Below, in pieces: positions 33,742-42,803 of a stretch of DNA of 64,000 nt (position 1 is its first letter; the number at the start of each line of letters is the position of its first letter). Position numbers and translations under genes: made by a program. Origin of the DNA: JADKFD01 sp050250665 (GTDB lineage: Bacteria > Pseudomonadota > Gammaproteobacteria > Xanthomonadales > SZUA-5); NCBI GenBank assembly GCA_050250665.1, contig JBFWOF010000004.1, forward strand, positions 85,383 to 149,382. The letters are read 5' to 3'. The notes below the pieces were generated by a model. That model was not told the DNA's origin. It saw only the letters and a program-made list of their open reading frames with translations, and ran no database searches.

Positions 33742-34959
33742 TCAGGGATCCACCCGCTCCAGCCGCACCTGGGTCTGCCCGGGGCCTGTGGATTCGGTCC
33801 AGGTCAGATAGTGGGCGTCGCGGTACCAGAGCAGGCGCGGGTTGCCGGCACTGCGCCCGGGCGCCAGCGTGGCGATGATCCGGATGCGACGGATGGCGCC
33901 GCTGGCATCGATCTCGGCCAGTTTGAGGGCGGCGGCGCTGCCGTGGGCACCGATCCAGCTTATGGCGAAGCCCTCATCTGCAGCGGCGCTGGCATCGACC
34001 CGACCGAGCACCGCATCACTCTGTTCCAGGATGGCCTCGGCTTGCACCTTGGTGTCCTTGCGAACCTGGTAGCGCACCGCCATCGGCGCCTGCGCCAGCG
34101 TGGGCCACACGGCGATCAGCTGCTCGCCGCTGGCCGCGATCGCTGGCCCGTTGACCGGACAGGCACTGATCTGCCAGTTGTCCTTGTGCACCCGCTGCGG
34201 CCGCGACCACTCGCCATTCGGGTTCCGACGCAACAGACCGATGTCGCGAATTTCCTTGGCGCTGCGATCACGATAGACCGCATGGATCTCGTCGCCCAGC
34301 GCCGCACTGTCGGTCTGGCAGCAACTGCAGGTGCGTCCGTCCAGTTCCTGCGACTCCAGCACCCGGCCGCGCCGATCCAGCACCGCCGAGCGCAGGCTCA
34401 TCGGCCCCTCGCTGCCATGGTCATCGCCATGCCCGGCGCCGCCGCTGTTGCGTCCATCCAGCCACAGCAGCTGCACTCGACCCTCCGGCAGCGCCTGCAT
34501 CGAGACAAAGCCGTGCTCGGTCGTCGTGCCGTCCAGATGCGGCGTCACCGGCTCGGTCCAGCGCCCGCCGCCATTGCTCGAGCGCACCACATGGATGTCG
34601 TAGGCATAAGTGTCCGGCGCCGATTTCTGCAGCCAGAAGCTCACCCAGTCACCGGTGTCCAGCACCGTCAGACTGGGAAAGTCGGCCCAGTTGACGAACC
34701 AGTCCTGGCCACTGGCGATGACCCCGCGGCGCAGTTCGCGACCATCGGCGTCCATCAGGGCGTAGTTGAGCTGGGCCTCATCGCCGCTGCGGGTTTGCCA
34801 GGTCAGCACGATCCCGCGCGATGGGTCCGCGGCCAGCGACGGCGTGGTTGCGCCCGGTCCGCCATCAAAGGCCAGTGCCCTGGCCTCGGCCGATCCTGCC
34901 AGCATGGTCATACACCAGATCAACATCCAAAGCCGCATCCGCACCCGTCTCCGCGTCAT
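33742..34959 (-). CDS. Exported sialidase-fold (six-bladed propeller) protein
   Basis: A 405-residue protein with a signal peptide (MRLWMLIWCMTMLAGSAEARA if begun at 34938; an in-frame ATG at 34959 adds seven residues). Repeated strand patterns such as VVRSSNGGGRWTEPV (Asp-box-like SxxGGxxW), RVQLLWLDGRNSGGAG, and PRLLWYRDAHYLTWTES fit an exo-alpha-sialidase-like beta-propeller, although the catalytic Arg triad of true sialidases is not evident. A CSCCQTDS motif (residues about 216) may bind metal or form disulfides; it recalls the CxCC of some copper-related periplasmic proteins. It is divergent from the AGMO-like gene, with only 45 bases between starts. Confidence 0.75.
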   Translation of the reverse strand: MTRRRVRMRLWMLIWCMTMLAGSAEARALAFDGGPGATTPSLAADPSRGIVLTWQTRSGDEAQLNYALMDADGRELRRGVIASGQDWFVNWADFPSLTVLDTGDWVSFWLQKSAPDTYAYDIHVVRSSNGGGRWTEPVTPHLDGTTTEHGFVSMQALPEGRVQLLWLDGRNSGGAGHGDDHGSEGPMSLRSAVLDRRGRVLESQELDGRTCSCCQTDSAALGDEIHAVYRDRSAKEIRDIGLLRRNPNGEWSRPQRVHKDNWQISACPVNGPAIAASGEQLIAVWPTLAQAPMAVRYQVRKDTKVQAEAILEQSDAVLGRVDASAAADEGFAISWIGAHGSAAALKLAEIDASGAIRRIRIIATLAPGRSAGNPRLLWYRDAHYLTWTESTGPGQTQVRLERVDP

Positions 34960-35004
34960 CGAGGCGCACAAGTTAGCATCTGCATCGGCTCTCCGTATGG
35001 CACC

Positions 35005-36336
35005 ATGATCCAGCCCTCTGCCGCTGCGTTCATCGCCGATTCCATGGCCACCGCTACCTCCATCGGTCCCAATGCACTGATTGCGGCGATCGTGTTGCCC
35101 TTCTTCTATCTGGCGGTGTACCTGGATTACGCCATCAGCCGACGTCAGGGGCGGGGCGACTACGAAATCAAGGACACGGTCGGCAGCCTCGGGGTGTCGA
35201 TCATGATGAGTGCGCTTGGCACCACGACCATCCTGGTTCGGCTGGCGATCTACACGCTGGCCTATGAGCATCTGGCGCTGTGGCAATGGTCGCAAGCGAG
35301 TCCCTGGACCTGGGTGCTCGGACTGCTGCTCTACGACTTCACCTATTACTGGCAGCACCGCATGGGCCACGAGTGGAATCTGCTGTGGGCTTCGCACGGC
35401 GTGCATCACTCCAGCGACCGTTTCAATCTGGCCACGGCGCTGCGCGTACCCAGCGCCAGCATGCATCTGTGGACCTGGGTCTTCGCCCTGCCGCTGGCGC
35501 TGCTGGGCTTTCCGCCGGCGGTTTACGCGGTGGCGGCGCTGCTGAATCTGCTGTACCAGTTCTGGATCCATACCGAGCGTATCGGCAGCCTTGGTCGATT
35601 CGATCGCTGGTTCGGCTCACCCTCGAACCATCGCGTGCACCACGGCGTCAACGAGCGCTACCTCGACAAGAACTACGGCGGCATCCTGATGTGCTGGGAT
35701 CATCTGTTCGGCACCTTCGAGGACGAGCGCGCCGACGATCCGGTGCGCTACGGCACTCGCGCCCCGGTGCGCAGCTTCAATCCGCTGTGGATCAATCTCG
35801 ACAGTTTCTGGGCCCTGTGCAAGGACGCGGTGCGCGCCGATCGCTGGAGCGAGCGCCTCAGCCTGTGGTGGCGCCGGCCGGGCTGGCGTCCACGGCGCGC
35901 GGCGCAGCTGGACCCGAAACCAGCCTTCGATCTGTCCACGCACCAGCACTTTGACGCCCCGGCCCTGCCGGGTCTGCCGGTCTATGCCCTGGCGCAGATG
36001 GCCCTGCTGCCGGTGCAGCTGGTGCATCTGATTGCGGTCGCCACCTGGCTGCCGTGGCAGCCGGAACTGGCTTACGGCCTCTATCTCAGCCTCGGCAGCG
36101 TCTCGCTGGGCCTGCTGATCAGCGCCGATTCCACCCGGCAGCGTCTGGGGCTGGCTCTGGAGCTGGCGCGGCTGGGGCTCAGCGCTGCGCTGGCCCTGAG
36201 TGGCCAGTGGTTCGGCGAACTGACCCTGCCGGTGTGGGCCGGATGGATGATTGCGATGACGGCTGGCGCCAGCGCCGCGCTGTTGTTGAGGCTGATGTGG
36301 CGGGCGCCGCAGGCGCAGATGGCGCCAGCGCCGTAG
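35005..36336 (+). CDS. Alkylglycerol-monooxygenase-like membrane protein (sterol desaturase superfamily)
   Basis: A 443-residue integral membrane protein. The start at 35005 (MIQPSAAAF) is chosen since the upstream in-frame sequence is antisense to the neighbour. Histidine boxes are YYWQHRMGHE, SHGVHHSSDRFN, and NHRVHHGVNERYLDKN with WDHLFGTF. The length, HHSSDRFNLATALR and the C-terminal extra helices (about 330-440) resemble alkylglycerol monooxygenase (TMEM195/AGMO) more than short sterol desaturases. In animals AGMO cleaves ether lipids with tetrahydrobiopterin; whether this bacterial protein acts on ether lipids is unknown. About nine hydrophobic segments are present. Confidence 0.85.
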   Translation: MIQPSAAAFIADSMATATSIGPNALIAAIVLPFFYLAVYLDYAISRRQGRGDYEIKDTVGSLGVSIMMSALGTTTILVRLAIYTLAYEHLALWQWSQASPWTWVLGLLLYDFTYYWQHRMGHEWNLLWASHGVHHSSDRFNLATALRVPSASMHLWTWVFALPLALLGFPPAVYAVAALLNLLYQFWIHTERIGSLGRFDRWFGSPSNHRVHHGVNERYLDKNYGGILMCWDHLFGTFEDERADDPVRYGTRAPVRSFNPLWINLDSFWALCKDAVRADRWSERLSLWWRRPGWRPRRAAQLDPKPAFDLSTHQHFDAPALPGLPVYALAQMALLPVQLVHLIAVATWLPWQPELAYGLYLSLGSVSLGLLISADSTRQRLGLALELARLGLSAALALSGQWFGELTLPVWAGWMIAMTAGASAALLLRLMWRAPQAQMAPAP

Positions 36337-36485
36337 CCGCTGGCCGGGGTGTACGAGGAACCCGGGCCGAGCCGGTCCCAGGCGCACCCAAGACATCGGC
36401 AAAAACCGCAAGAGCGACATCTTCAGGCGAATACGGTTAACATCCGGGCCCTTTTTACACGTTGTCGGGCAGCCTTTTAATCCGC

Positions 36486-39026
36486 ATGGCCAAGAATCTG
36501 CTGATCGTCGAATCGCCGGCGAAGGTCAAGACCATCAACAAAGTCCTGGGCAAGGATTTTGCAGTGATGGCTTCCTATGGACACGTCCGCGATCTGCCGA
36601 GCAAGGACGGTTCGGTCGATACCGACCACGATTTCGCCATGGCCTACGAGGTCATCGACCGCAACGAGAAACATGTCGATGCCATCGCCAAGGCGGCGCG
36701 GGCTGCCGATGCCATCTACCTCGCCACCGATCTTGATCGCGAGGGAGAAGCGATCTCCTGGCATGTCTACGAGATTCTGCGCGAGAAGAAGCTGCTCGGT
36801 GATCGCGCCATCCATCGCGTGACCTTCGCCGAAATCACGCCCAAGGCCATCAAGGAAGCGATCGCCCATCCGCGCAAGCTGTCGATGGATCTGATCAATG
36901 CCCAGCAGGCGCGCCGCGCGCTGGACTATCTGGTCGGTTTCAATCTGTCGCCGCTGCTGTGGAAGAAGGTCCAGCGGGGCCTGTCGGCCGGCCGCGTGCA
37001 GAGCCCGGCGCTGCGCATGATTGTCGAGCGTGAGGAAGAGATCGAACGCTTCATCGCCCGCGAATACTGGAGCATCGATGCCGATTGCTTCGCCGGTCAG
37101 GGCTTCTCGGCCAAGCTGACCACGCTCGGCGGTCAGCGCCTGGATCAGTTCGACCTCAACGACGAGGCCAAGGCCACCGCAGCGCGCGAGCGCGTGCTGG
37201 CCGGTGCCCGCGCCCACAAGAACAGCGACAGCGGTGCGCTCAAGGTTGCCGACATCCAGCGCAAGGATCGTCAGCGCCGGGCGGCGCCGCCCTTCATCAC
37301 CTCGACGCTGCAGCAGGAAGCCGCGCGCAAGCTCGGATTCGGCACCCAGCGCACCATGCGCATCGCCCAGGGCCTGTATGAGGGCGTGGACGTGGGTGAG
37401 GGCGGTCAGATCGGTCTGATCACCTATATGCGTACCGATTCGGTCAGCCTCTCCAACGACGCCCTGGCCGAGCTGCGTCAGGTGATCGTGCGCGAGTTCG
37501 GCGAGGACAAGTTGCCGCCGGCGCCGCAGTTCTACAAGAGCAAGAGCAAGAATGCCCAGGAAGCGCATGAGGCGATTCGCCCATCCAGCGCCCTGCGCAC
37601 GCCGGCCTCGATCGCCAAGTACCTCACCCCCGATCAGCTCAAGCTCTACGAACTGATCTGGAAGCGCACCGTGGCCTGCCAGATGCGCCCGGCGCTGCTG
37701 AACACGGTCAGTGTCGACCTGGAGGCCGGCAAGGGCGATCTGCTGCGTGCCAGCGGCACCACCGTGGTGGAACCGGGCTTCCTGGCGGTGTACGAGGAAG
37801 GCCGCGATCAGAAGAGTGATGAGGACGAGCCCGGCAGCAAGCTGCCGCCGCTGGAAATCGGTCAGCTGGTCGATCTGACCGAGCTACGCGCCGCCCAGCA
37901 CTTCACCGAGCCGCCGCCGCGCTTCACCGAGGCCAGCCTGGTCAAGACCCTGGAGGAGTACGGCATCGGCCGTCCGTCCACCTACGCCAGCATCATTCAG
38001 GTGTTGCTGGCCCGCGAATACGTGACCCTGGAGCAGAAACGCTTCCAGCCCACCGACGTCGGCCGCGTGGTGGCCAAGTTCTTGTCCGGACACTTCACCC
38101 GCTACGTCGATTACGAATTCACCGCCCGCCTCGAAGACGAGCTCGATGCCGTGGCCCGCGGCGAGAAGGACTGGGTGCCGGTGTTGCGCGAATTCTGGGA
38201 TCCGTTCAAGGCCCTGGTCGACGAGAAGGAAAGCTCGGTGACCCGCGCCGAAGCCACCCAGGGCCGAGTGCTCGGTACCGACGAAAAGACCGGCAAGGAA
38301 ATCTCGGTGCGCCTCGGGCGCTACGGGCCCTTCGTGCAGATCGGCACCAAGGACGACGAGGAGAAGCCACGCTTTGCCTCGCTGCGCGCCGGCCAGAAGA
38401 TGGACAGCATCACCCTGCCTGAGGCCCTGAAGCTGTTCGAGCTGCCGCGCAATCTGGGCGAGAGTCCGGATGGCGAGCCGATGTCGGTGGGCATCGGTCG
38501 CTTTGGCCCCTTCGTCAAGGCGGGCAGCACTTATGCCTCGATTCCGGCCGGCGTGGATCCCTACGAGATCGGCCTGGAAGAGGCGGTGGAACTGGTTCGC
38601 GCCAAGCGCGAAGCGGCGGCGAACAAGATCATCAGCAGTTTCCAGGATGGTGCCATCCAGGTGCTGCGCGGCAAGTTCGGTCCCTACGTCACCGACGGCA
38701 ACAAGAATGGCCGGATCCCCAAGGATGTGGCCCCGGAAACGCTGACTGAAGCCGATTGCGTGGAAATCCTGGCGGCTGCCCCGGCCAAGGGCAAGGGCAA
38801 GTTCGGCCGCAAGGGCGGCAAGCCCGAAGCGCCGAAGAAGACCCGAACGGTCAAGGCCAAGGCCGAGGGCGCGGAGAAGGCGCCGGCCAAGAAGGCACCG
38901 GCGAAGAAGAAGACCGCAACCAAGAAAGCCAGCAGCGCCAAGAAAGCGCCGGCCAAGAAGGGTTCGGCCACAAAGACCGCCGCACGCAAGACCGCCGCCA
39001 AGAAGCCGACGCTGAAGAGCGCCTGA
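36486..39026 (+). CDS. topA: DNA topoisomerase I
   Basis: An 846-residue type IA topoisomerase. The start at 36486 (MAKNLLIVESPAK) is the usual N-terminus. The Toprim domain has the Glu of VESPAK and TDLDREGEAISW; the active-site Tyr is in YMRTDSVSLS; KNAQEAHEAIRPS and GIGRPSTYASI are standard. The C-terminal third lacks the CxxC zinc fingers of E. coli TopA and instead has three topoisomerase C-terminal repeats (GRYGPFVQIG, GRFGPFVKAG, GKFGPYVTDG). It ends in a Lys/Ala/Pro-rich tail of about 60 residues (AKKAPAKK type), probably a disordered DNA-binding extension. It relaxes negative supercoils and is essential in most bacteria. Confidence 0.97.
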   Translation: MAKNLLIVESPAKVKTINKVLGKDFAVMASYGHVRDLPSKDGSVDTDHDFAMAYEVIDRNEKHVDAIAKAARAADAIYLATDLDREGEAISWHVYEILREKKLLGDRAIHRVTFAEITPKAIKEAIAHPRKLSMDLINAQQARRALDYLVGFNLSPLLWKKVQRGLSAGRVQSPALRMIVEREEEIERFIAREYWSIDADCFAGQGFSAKLTTLGGQRLDQFDLNDEAKATAARERVLAGARAHKNSDSGALKVADIQRKDRQRRAAPPFITSTLQQEAARKLGFGTQRTMRIAQGLYEGVDVGEGGQIGLITYMRTDSVSLSNDALAELRQVIVREFGEDKLPPAPQFYKSKSKNAQEAHEAIRPSSALRTPASIAKYLTPDQLKLYELIWKRTVACQMRPALLNTVSVDLEAGKGDLLRASGTTVVEPGFLAVYEEGRDQKSDEDEPGSKLPPLEIGQLVDLTELRAAQHFTEPPPRFTEASLVKTLEEYGIGRPSTYASIIQVLLAREYVTLEQKRFQPTDVGRVVAKFLSGHFTRYVDYEFTARLEDELDAVARGEKDWVPVLREFWDPFKALVDEKESSVTRAEATQGRVLGTDEKTGKEISVRLGRYGPFVQIGTKDDEEKPRFASLRAGQKMDSITLPEALKLFELPRNLGESPDGEPMSVGIGRFGPFVKAGSTYASIPAGVDPYEIGLEEAVELVRAKREAAANKIISSFQDGAIQVLRGKFGPYVTDGNKNGRIPKDVAPETLTEADCVEILAAAPAKGKGKFGRKGGKPEAPKKTRTVKAKAEGAEKAPAKKAPAKKKTATKKASSAKKAPAKKGSATKTAARKTAAKKPTLKSA

Positions 39027-39391
39027 GGAAGGTTGTGGCGGCGACGTCAGCGTAGGCCGAGGGTGCCGCGCTGCGGCGCCGCTTTGCGCCGAGCGGAGAT
39101 CAAGAGCGGCCGCGCAGGCGCGCGTCCCTCCTCAAAGCCGTTTCGTGCCCGCCAAGGTTCATGGCCCCTAGGCGGTGTCGGTCCGATACACGCGGCTCTC
39201 CATGAACCCATATCGTAAATTGTTGACGCGTCATTGCGAGGAGCGTAGCGACGAAGCAATCCAGGGTATCGCCGTACGCCCCTGGATTGCTTCCCCCGGA
39301 TCAAGTCCGGGGTCGCAATGACGTCGAGGTGGGGTGACTCTGTAAACCTCTGCCCCCTGCCCCTGCCCCGTGCCCCCTGCCCCCGTGCTGG
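39027..39391. repeat. Repeats between topA and the rhomboid gene
   Basis: 365 bp without a gene. 39191-39230 (GGCTCTCCATGAACCCATAT, then CGTAAATTGTTGACG) leads into a 95-bp palindromic element at 39231-39322 (CATTGCGAGGAGCGTAGCGA through CCGGGGTCGCAATGACG). The whole composite recurs at 40499-40632, and the palindrome alone at 19045-19149. A C-rich tract at 39350-39389 (CCCCTGCCCCTGCCCCGTGC) abuts the rhomboid gene's stop codon. Confidence 0.85.
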
Positions 39392-40213
39392 TCAGTGCAA
39401 GGTCGGCGGCGGCGGGCGATCGTCCGGATCGTCCTGCGGGCGCCGCGGAAACTGCAGCACCACGCCACGCCTGGGCGGCGTCGGTCCGTCCCAGATCGGC
39501 TCCACATCGATCGGCGAGGGTGGTTCCAGCGGATCGTCGGCCCGATGCGACTCCGGCTCGTACTCGTCTTCAGGCTCGTCTTCCCAGCTGTAGCGGCGTT
39601 GCGGCGGCAGCGGATCCAGCCCGCGGTAGAGGACCGCTGCAAGTACCCCGGCAATCAGACCGGCGCCGTGATACTCGAAGCTGATGCCGGCCTCGCGCGG
39701 CAGGAAGCCGTAGATCATCGAGCCGTAGAGGAAGAACACCACCAGCGAGATCGCCAGCGTGACGCGATCGCGACGCAGCGCCCCGAGCAGAAACAGAAAG
39801 CTCATCAAACCGTGGGTCAGGCCGCTGGCGCCGATATGCAGGGATTCGCGCCCGAAGATCCAGACGATGGCGCCGCTCAGGATCCAGATCAGTGGCAGCG
39901 CCTTGATCGTCGCCCGCGGCACCGCGTACATGCCGAGCGCCACCAGTACGAAGGTCGGCAGGGTGTTGGCCAGCAGGTGGCTGGCTCCGCCGTGCACCAG
40001 CGGCGCTCCGAGTATGCCGATCAGGCCCAGAGGCTCGCGCGGCGCCAGCCCCAGCGCCGTGAACTTGACCCCGGCCGCCCATTCGGCGATGGCCACCAGC
40101 CAGAGCACGGCCACGAACACCGCGCCCCAGAAGATGGCGGTTTCAAAGCGCCGCCGATCGCGCTTCAGGGCGTCGGCACTGTATGCCTCATCCGGCAGGG
40201 AACGAATATCCAT
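39392..40213 (-). CDS. Rhomboid-family intramembrane serine protease
   Basis: A 273-residue polytopic membrane protein with six hydrophobic segments. The start at 40213 (MDIRSLPDEAYSAD) avoids the heptamer array immediately upstream, which a longer frame would translate. The catalytic Ser130 is in HIGASGLTHG (GxSG) and the catalytic His182 in YHGAGLIAG; the oxyanion HxxxN motif is HLLAN (His79, Asn83). The C-terminal 70 residues are a Pro/Glu/Asp/Arg-rich, probably disordered cytoplasmic tail. It cleaves transmembrane substrates; the substrate is unknown. Its upstream region holds an 18-unit heptamer repeat 39 bases from the start codon, where copy number could affect expression. Confidence 0.9.
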   Translation of the reverse strand: MDIRSLPDEAYSADALKRDRRRFETAIFWGAVFVAVLWLVAIAEWAAGVKFTALGLAPREPLGLIGILGAPLVHGGASHLLANTLPTFVLVALGMYAVPRATIKALPLIWILSGAIVWIFGRESLHIGASGLTHGLMSFLFLLGALRRDRVTLAISLVVFFLYGSMIYGFLPREAGISFEYHGAGLIAGVLAAVLYRGLDPLPPQRRYSWEDEPEDEYEPESHRADDPLEPPSPIDVEPIWDGPTPPRRGVVLQFPRRPQDDPDDRPPPPTLH

Positions 40214-40251
40214 CCCACGATGGTGGGGGCCGCTGGCGGGAAGGCAAGAGC

Positions 40252-40377
40252 GGTTGTTGGTTGTCGGTTGCTGGTTGCTGGTTGCTGGTTGCTGGTTGCT
40301 GGTTGCTGGTTGCTGGTTGCTGGTTGCTGGTTGCTGGTTGCTGGTTGCTGGTTGCTGGTTGCTGGTTGCTGGTTGTC
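40252..40377 (+). repeat. Heptanucleotide minisatellite, 18 units (GGTTGCT)
   Basis: One GGTTGTT, one GGTTGTC, fifteen uninterrupted GGTTGCT units (40266-40370) and a final GGTTGTC form an exact 126-bp array. It begins 39 bases upstream of the rhomboid start codon, on the opposite strand to that gene's coding sense. Perfect uninterrupted units indicate recent slippage expansion, so copy number is likely to vary between isolates. Confidence 0.97.
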
Positions 40378-40498
40378 GGGAAAAGCGGGTGTCGGTGTTT
40401 GCGGGAGCCTGCTGGCGCGGAGGGACTCGCGCCGGCGCGGCCGCTCTTGATCTGCCTGAAAGCCAACCGCGGCGCCGCGGCGCGGCGCCCTCCAAGGC

Positions 40499-40632
40499 GG
40501 CTCTCCGTGAACCCAATTCGTAAGTTGTTGATGCGTCATTGCGAGGAGCGCAGCGACGAAGCAATCCAGTGCTTCTTCGGCTGTATGTCTGGATTGCTTC
40601 CCCCGGATCAAGTCCGGGGTCGCAATGACGCC
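40499..40632. repeat. Composite palindromic repeat (second copy of the topA-rhomboid element)
   Basis: GGCTCTCCGTGAACCCAATT then CGTAAGTTGTTGATGCG (40499-40536), joined to the 95-bp palindrome CATTGCGAGGAGCGCAGCGA ... CCGGGGTCGCAATGACG. It is nearly identical to the copy at 39191-39322. The rest of 40378-40825 contains no supported gene; it ends with four GACAACC-type heptamers at 40790-40817. Confidence 0.85.
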
Positions 40633-40825
40633 GCGGGTTCATGGCCCGTGGGCAGTTTCGGGACGAAACAGGCGGCTCGCAAGGACGCCGGGACCGGCCG
40701 CATCCCGAAACAGCGTCCAGACAAGTCCGGACCCACAAGAGCGCGGCCTTTGCTGACACCGACACCGGCTACCGCCACCCGCTTTTCCCGACAACCGACA
40801 ACCGACAACCAACAACCAGCACCCC

Positions 40826-42736
40826 CTAGCCACCCGCGGCGGCCGCGTCCTCTGGCACCGGCTCGGGCACCACTTCTGGCACCGGCTCCGGTGCCGGCGG
40901 ATCCAGTTCGAAGCTGACGATCAACGGATCGTGGTCGGAGGAGCGGAAGGGGCTGGAGCGGAACATGCGCGCGTCCAGGGCCTTGGTGCGGCCCTCACGG
41001 TTGTAGTCGAAGTCCGGCATTTCATCGGCGTTGATGTGCCAGACCGCGGCGCCGAGCACCTGCAGGGCCAGGCTGGGGCTGGCCAGGGCATGGTCCAGAC
41101 TGCCCGACAGGCCCTCGAACACAAAACTGTATTCAGGGTGACTGGGTCGATGTCCCAGATTGGCATAGCCGGCCTGCGCCAGCAGCCGGATCGGGTCTTC
41201 CTGCGAGTAGCTGTTGAGGTCACCGACAATCAGGAAATCGGCATCGCCGCTGCCGGTGGGATCGGTCTGCAGCCATTCCAGAAGGGCCCGTGCGGCCTCG
41301 ATTCGTGCCCCATTCCAGCAGCCCTGCCCATCGCGCTGTTCCTGGTTGGCCGGATCTGCCGGTGGACAGCCGCCCTTGCTCTTCCAGTGATTGGCGATCA
41401 CGGTGAAGCGGGCCTTGGTCTTGATCACCTCGAAGGTCTGCGCCAACGGCACCCGGTGGCGCCCGTCGAAAGGCGGTTCGGTCAGACTGGCAGCCGCTCC
41501 GGCCAGTCGCAGCTGGCGCGTGCGATAGAGCATGCCGACGCTGATCTGGTCGTCGCCCAGACGCTCCGACGGGCCGCGCACATAGTCGTACTCCGAGCGC
41601 CGACCGCGCGCCTGATTGAGACGCGAGCTGAGTTCCTCGATGGCCGAGCGCTTCTCGTAGCCGTCGTTTTCGAGTTCGAGCAGCACGTAGACATCGGCAT
41701 CCATGGCTTTCAGTGCGCTCAGGATCTTGGCGCGCTGGCGTTCCAGCTCATCGGCGCTGGAGGCACCGCGCTCGGTGGGAAAACCGCCGCCCTTGCCATC
41801 GCCATTGAAGAAATTCAGCACATTGAAGCTGGCCACGCGTACCCCCGGGGGCAGCTCTGGCGTGCCTTCGGGGCGCGGGGCGTGCACCACTTCGATGCGT
41901 TCGGAGGGATGCAGTCGGTAGCTGCCCAGACGCTGGTCGAGCACACCCACCAGGTTGCGCACTTCCGATCCGACCCGGTAGGTGGCATCGACGCTGGGTG
42001 GGTTCGGCAGATAGGCAATGCGCTCGGGCACCTTGTTGGCAATGCTGGTGTCGTCGAGCAGCAACCGGGCCCGGGCGTTGTCTTCTTCCATGGCGCGCGC
42101 CTCGGCGCCAGGCGCAAAGCGTTCGGTCGGCACCCACTGGCGACCCAGCAGGCCGATGGCCAGTTCCCCGCGTGACAGCAGCGTACCATTGTCGAGCACG
42201 GTCGCCGTGGGTTCGATGATCACGCCCATGGCCTCCAGCGCCTCCCAATCGCCCACCGTCAGCGGCGCTTCCTCGATCAGCGAGGCCTGTGGCAGCTCGT
42301 CGACCTCTCCGCAAAACTGCAGCGAGCTCAGCTCCACCAGCGCCGTCAGCGTACCTCGACCCTCACCCAGTTCCGCGACCCTGCCGCTGACACGCACGAC
42401 ATCGCCGCGCCCGATCTTGGGCCTGGCACCGTCGACCTGCACGAACAGGCCTTCACTGGTCATCGGATCGCCGTCGCGATCGGCCTGCTGTTCCTGCACG
42501 AAGACGCCGCCCAGCCCGTCGATGGCGTCGGCGATGACCACCGCTTCAACCGTGGCCAGCTGTCCGACAATCGGGCTGGTATCGGAAGCGCCCTGCACCG
42601 AAGAGATCAGATCGGCGGGCGCGCCGCAGACATTGCTGGCGTTGTCGCTGCTGCCGGTACCCAGCAGAGAGCCGTCCCGGTCGCAGGCGCTCAGTGTCAG
42701 CGCCAAAGGAAACCATAGCCAAGCTGCCTTACGCAT
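40826..42736 (-). CDS. ExeM/NucH-family extracellular endonuclease, lipoprotein
   Basis: A 636-residue exported nuclease. The start at 42736 (MRKAAWLWFPLALTLSAC) gives a lipobox LSAC with Cys18. Residues about 40-130 and 150-270 form OB-fold-like domains (GRGDVVRVSGRVAELGEG), followed by a C-terminal endonuclease/exonuclease/phosphatase domain: VASFNVLNFF, LLELENDGY (metal Glu), ANHWKSKG, VGDLNSYSQED (catalytic Asp-Asn), SLDHALAS and SSDHDPLIVSF (catalytic Asp-His). Related enzymes (ExeM, Xds) degrade extracellular DNA in biofilms or for phosphate supply. A Pro/Glu/Val-rich low-complexity tail ends the protein. A heptamer tract starts nine bases past the stop codon. It follows the cytochrome gene by 67 bases on the same strand. 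Confidence 0.91.
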   Translation of the reverse strand: MRKAAWLWFPLALTLSACDRDGSLLGTGSSDNASNVCGAPADLISSVQGASDTSPIVGQLATVEAVVIADAIDGLGGVFVQEQQADRDGDPMTSEGLFVQVDGARPKIGRGDVVRVSGRVAELGEGRGTLTALVELSSLQFCGEVDELPQASLIEEAPLTVGDWEALEAMGVIIEPTATVLDNGTLLSRGELAIGLLGRQWVPTERFAPGAEARAMEEDNARARLLLDDTSIANKVPERIAYLPNPPSVDATYRVGSEVRNLVGVLDQRLGSYRLHPSERIEVVHAPRPEGTPELPPGVRVASFNVLNFFNGDGKGGGFPTERGASSADELERQRAKILSALKAMDADVYVLLELENDGYEKRSAIEELSSRLNQARGRRSEYDYVRGPSERLGDDQISVGMLYRTRQLRLAGAAASLTEPPFDGRHRVPLAQTFEVIKTKARFTVIANHWKSKGGCPPADPANQEQRDGQGCWNGARIEAARALLEWLQTDPTGSGDADFLIVGDLNSYSQEDPIRLLAQAGYANLGHRPSHPEYSFVFEGLSGSLDHALASPSLALQVLGAAVWHINADEMPDFDYNREGRTKALDARMFRSSPFRSSDHDPLIVSFELDPPAPEPVPEVVPEPVPEDAAAAGG

Positions 42737-42803
42737 GTTGATTCCCCGCAGAGCAAGACGCCGCCCGGAGGCGGCGTCGACAGCAACAGGTCGCGGGCGC
42801 GAC

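Noticed and set aside
40183..40917. Open frame with a repeated LVAGCWL peptide
   Set aside because: It is only the translation of the GGTTGCT heptamer array; a period of 7 gives the same heptapeptide in all three frames.
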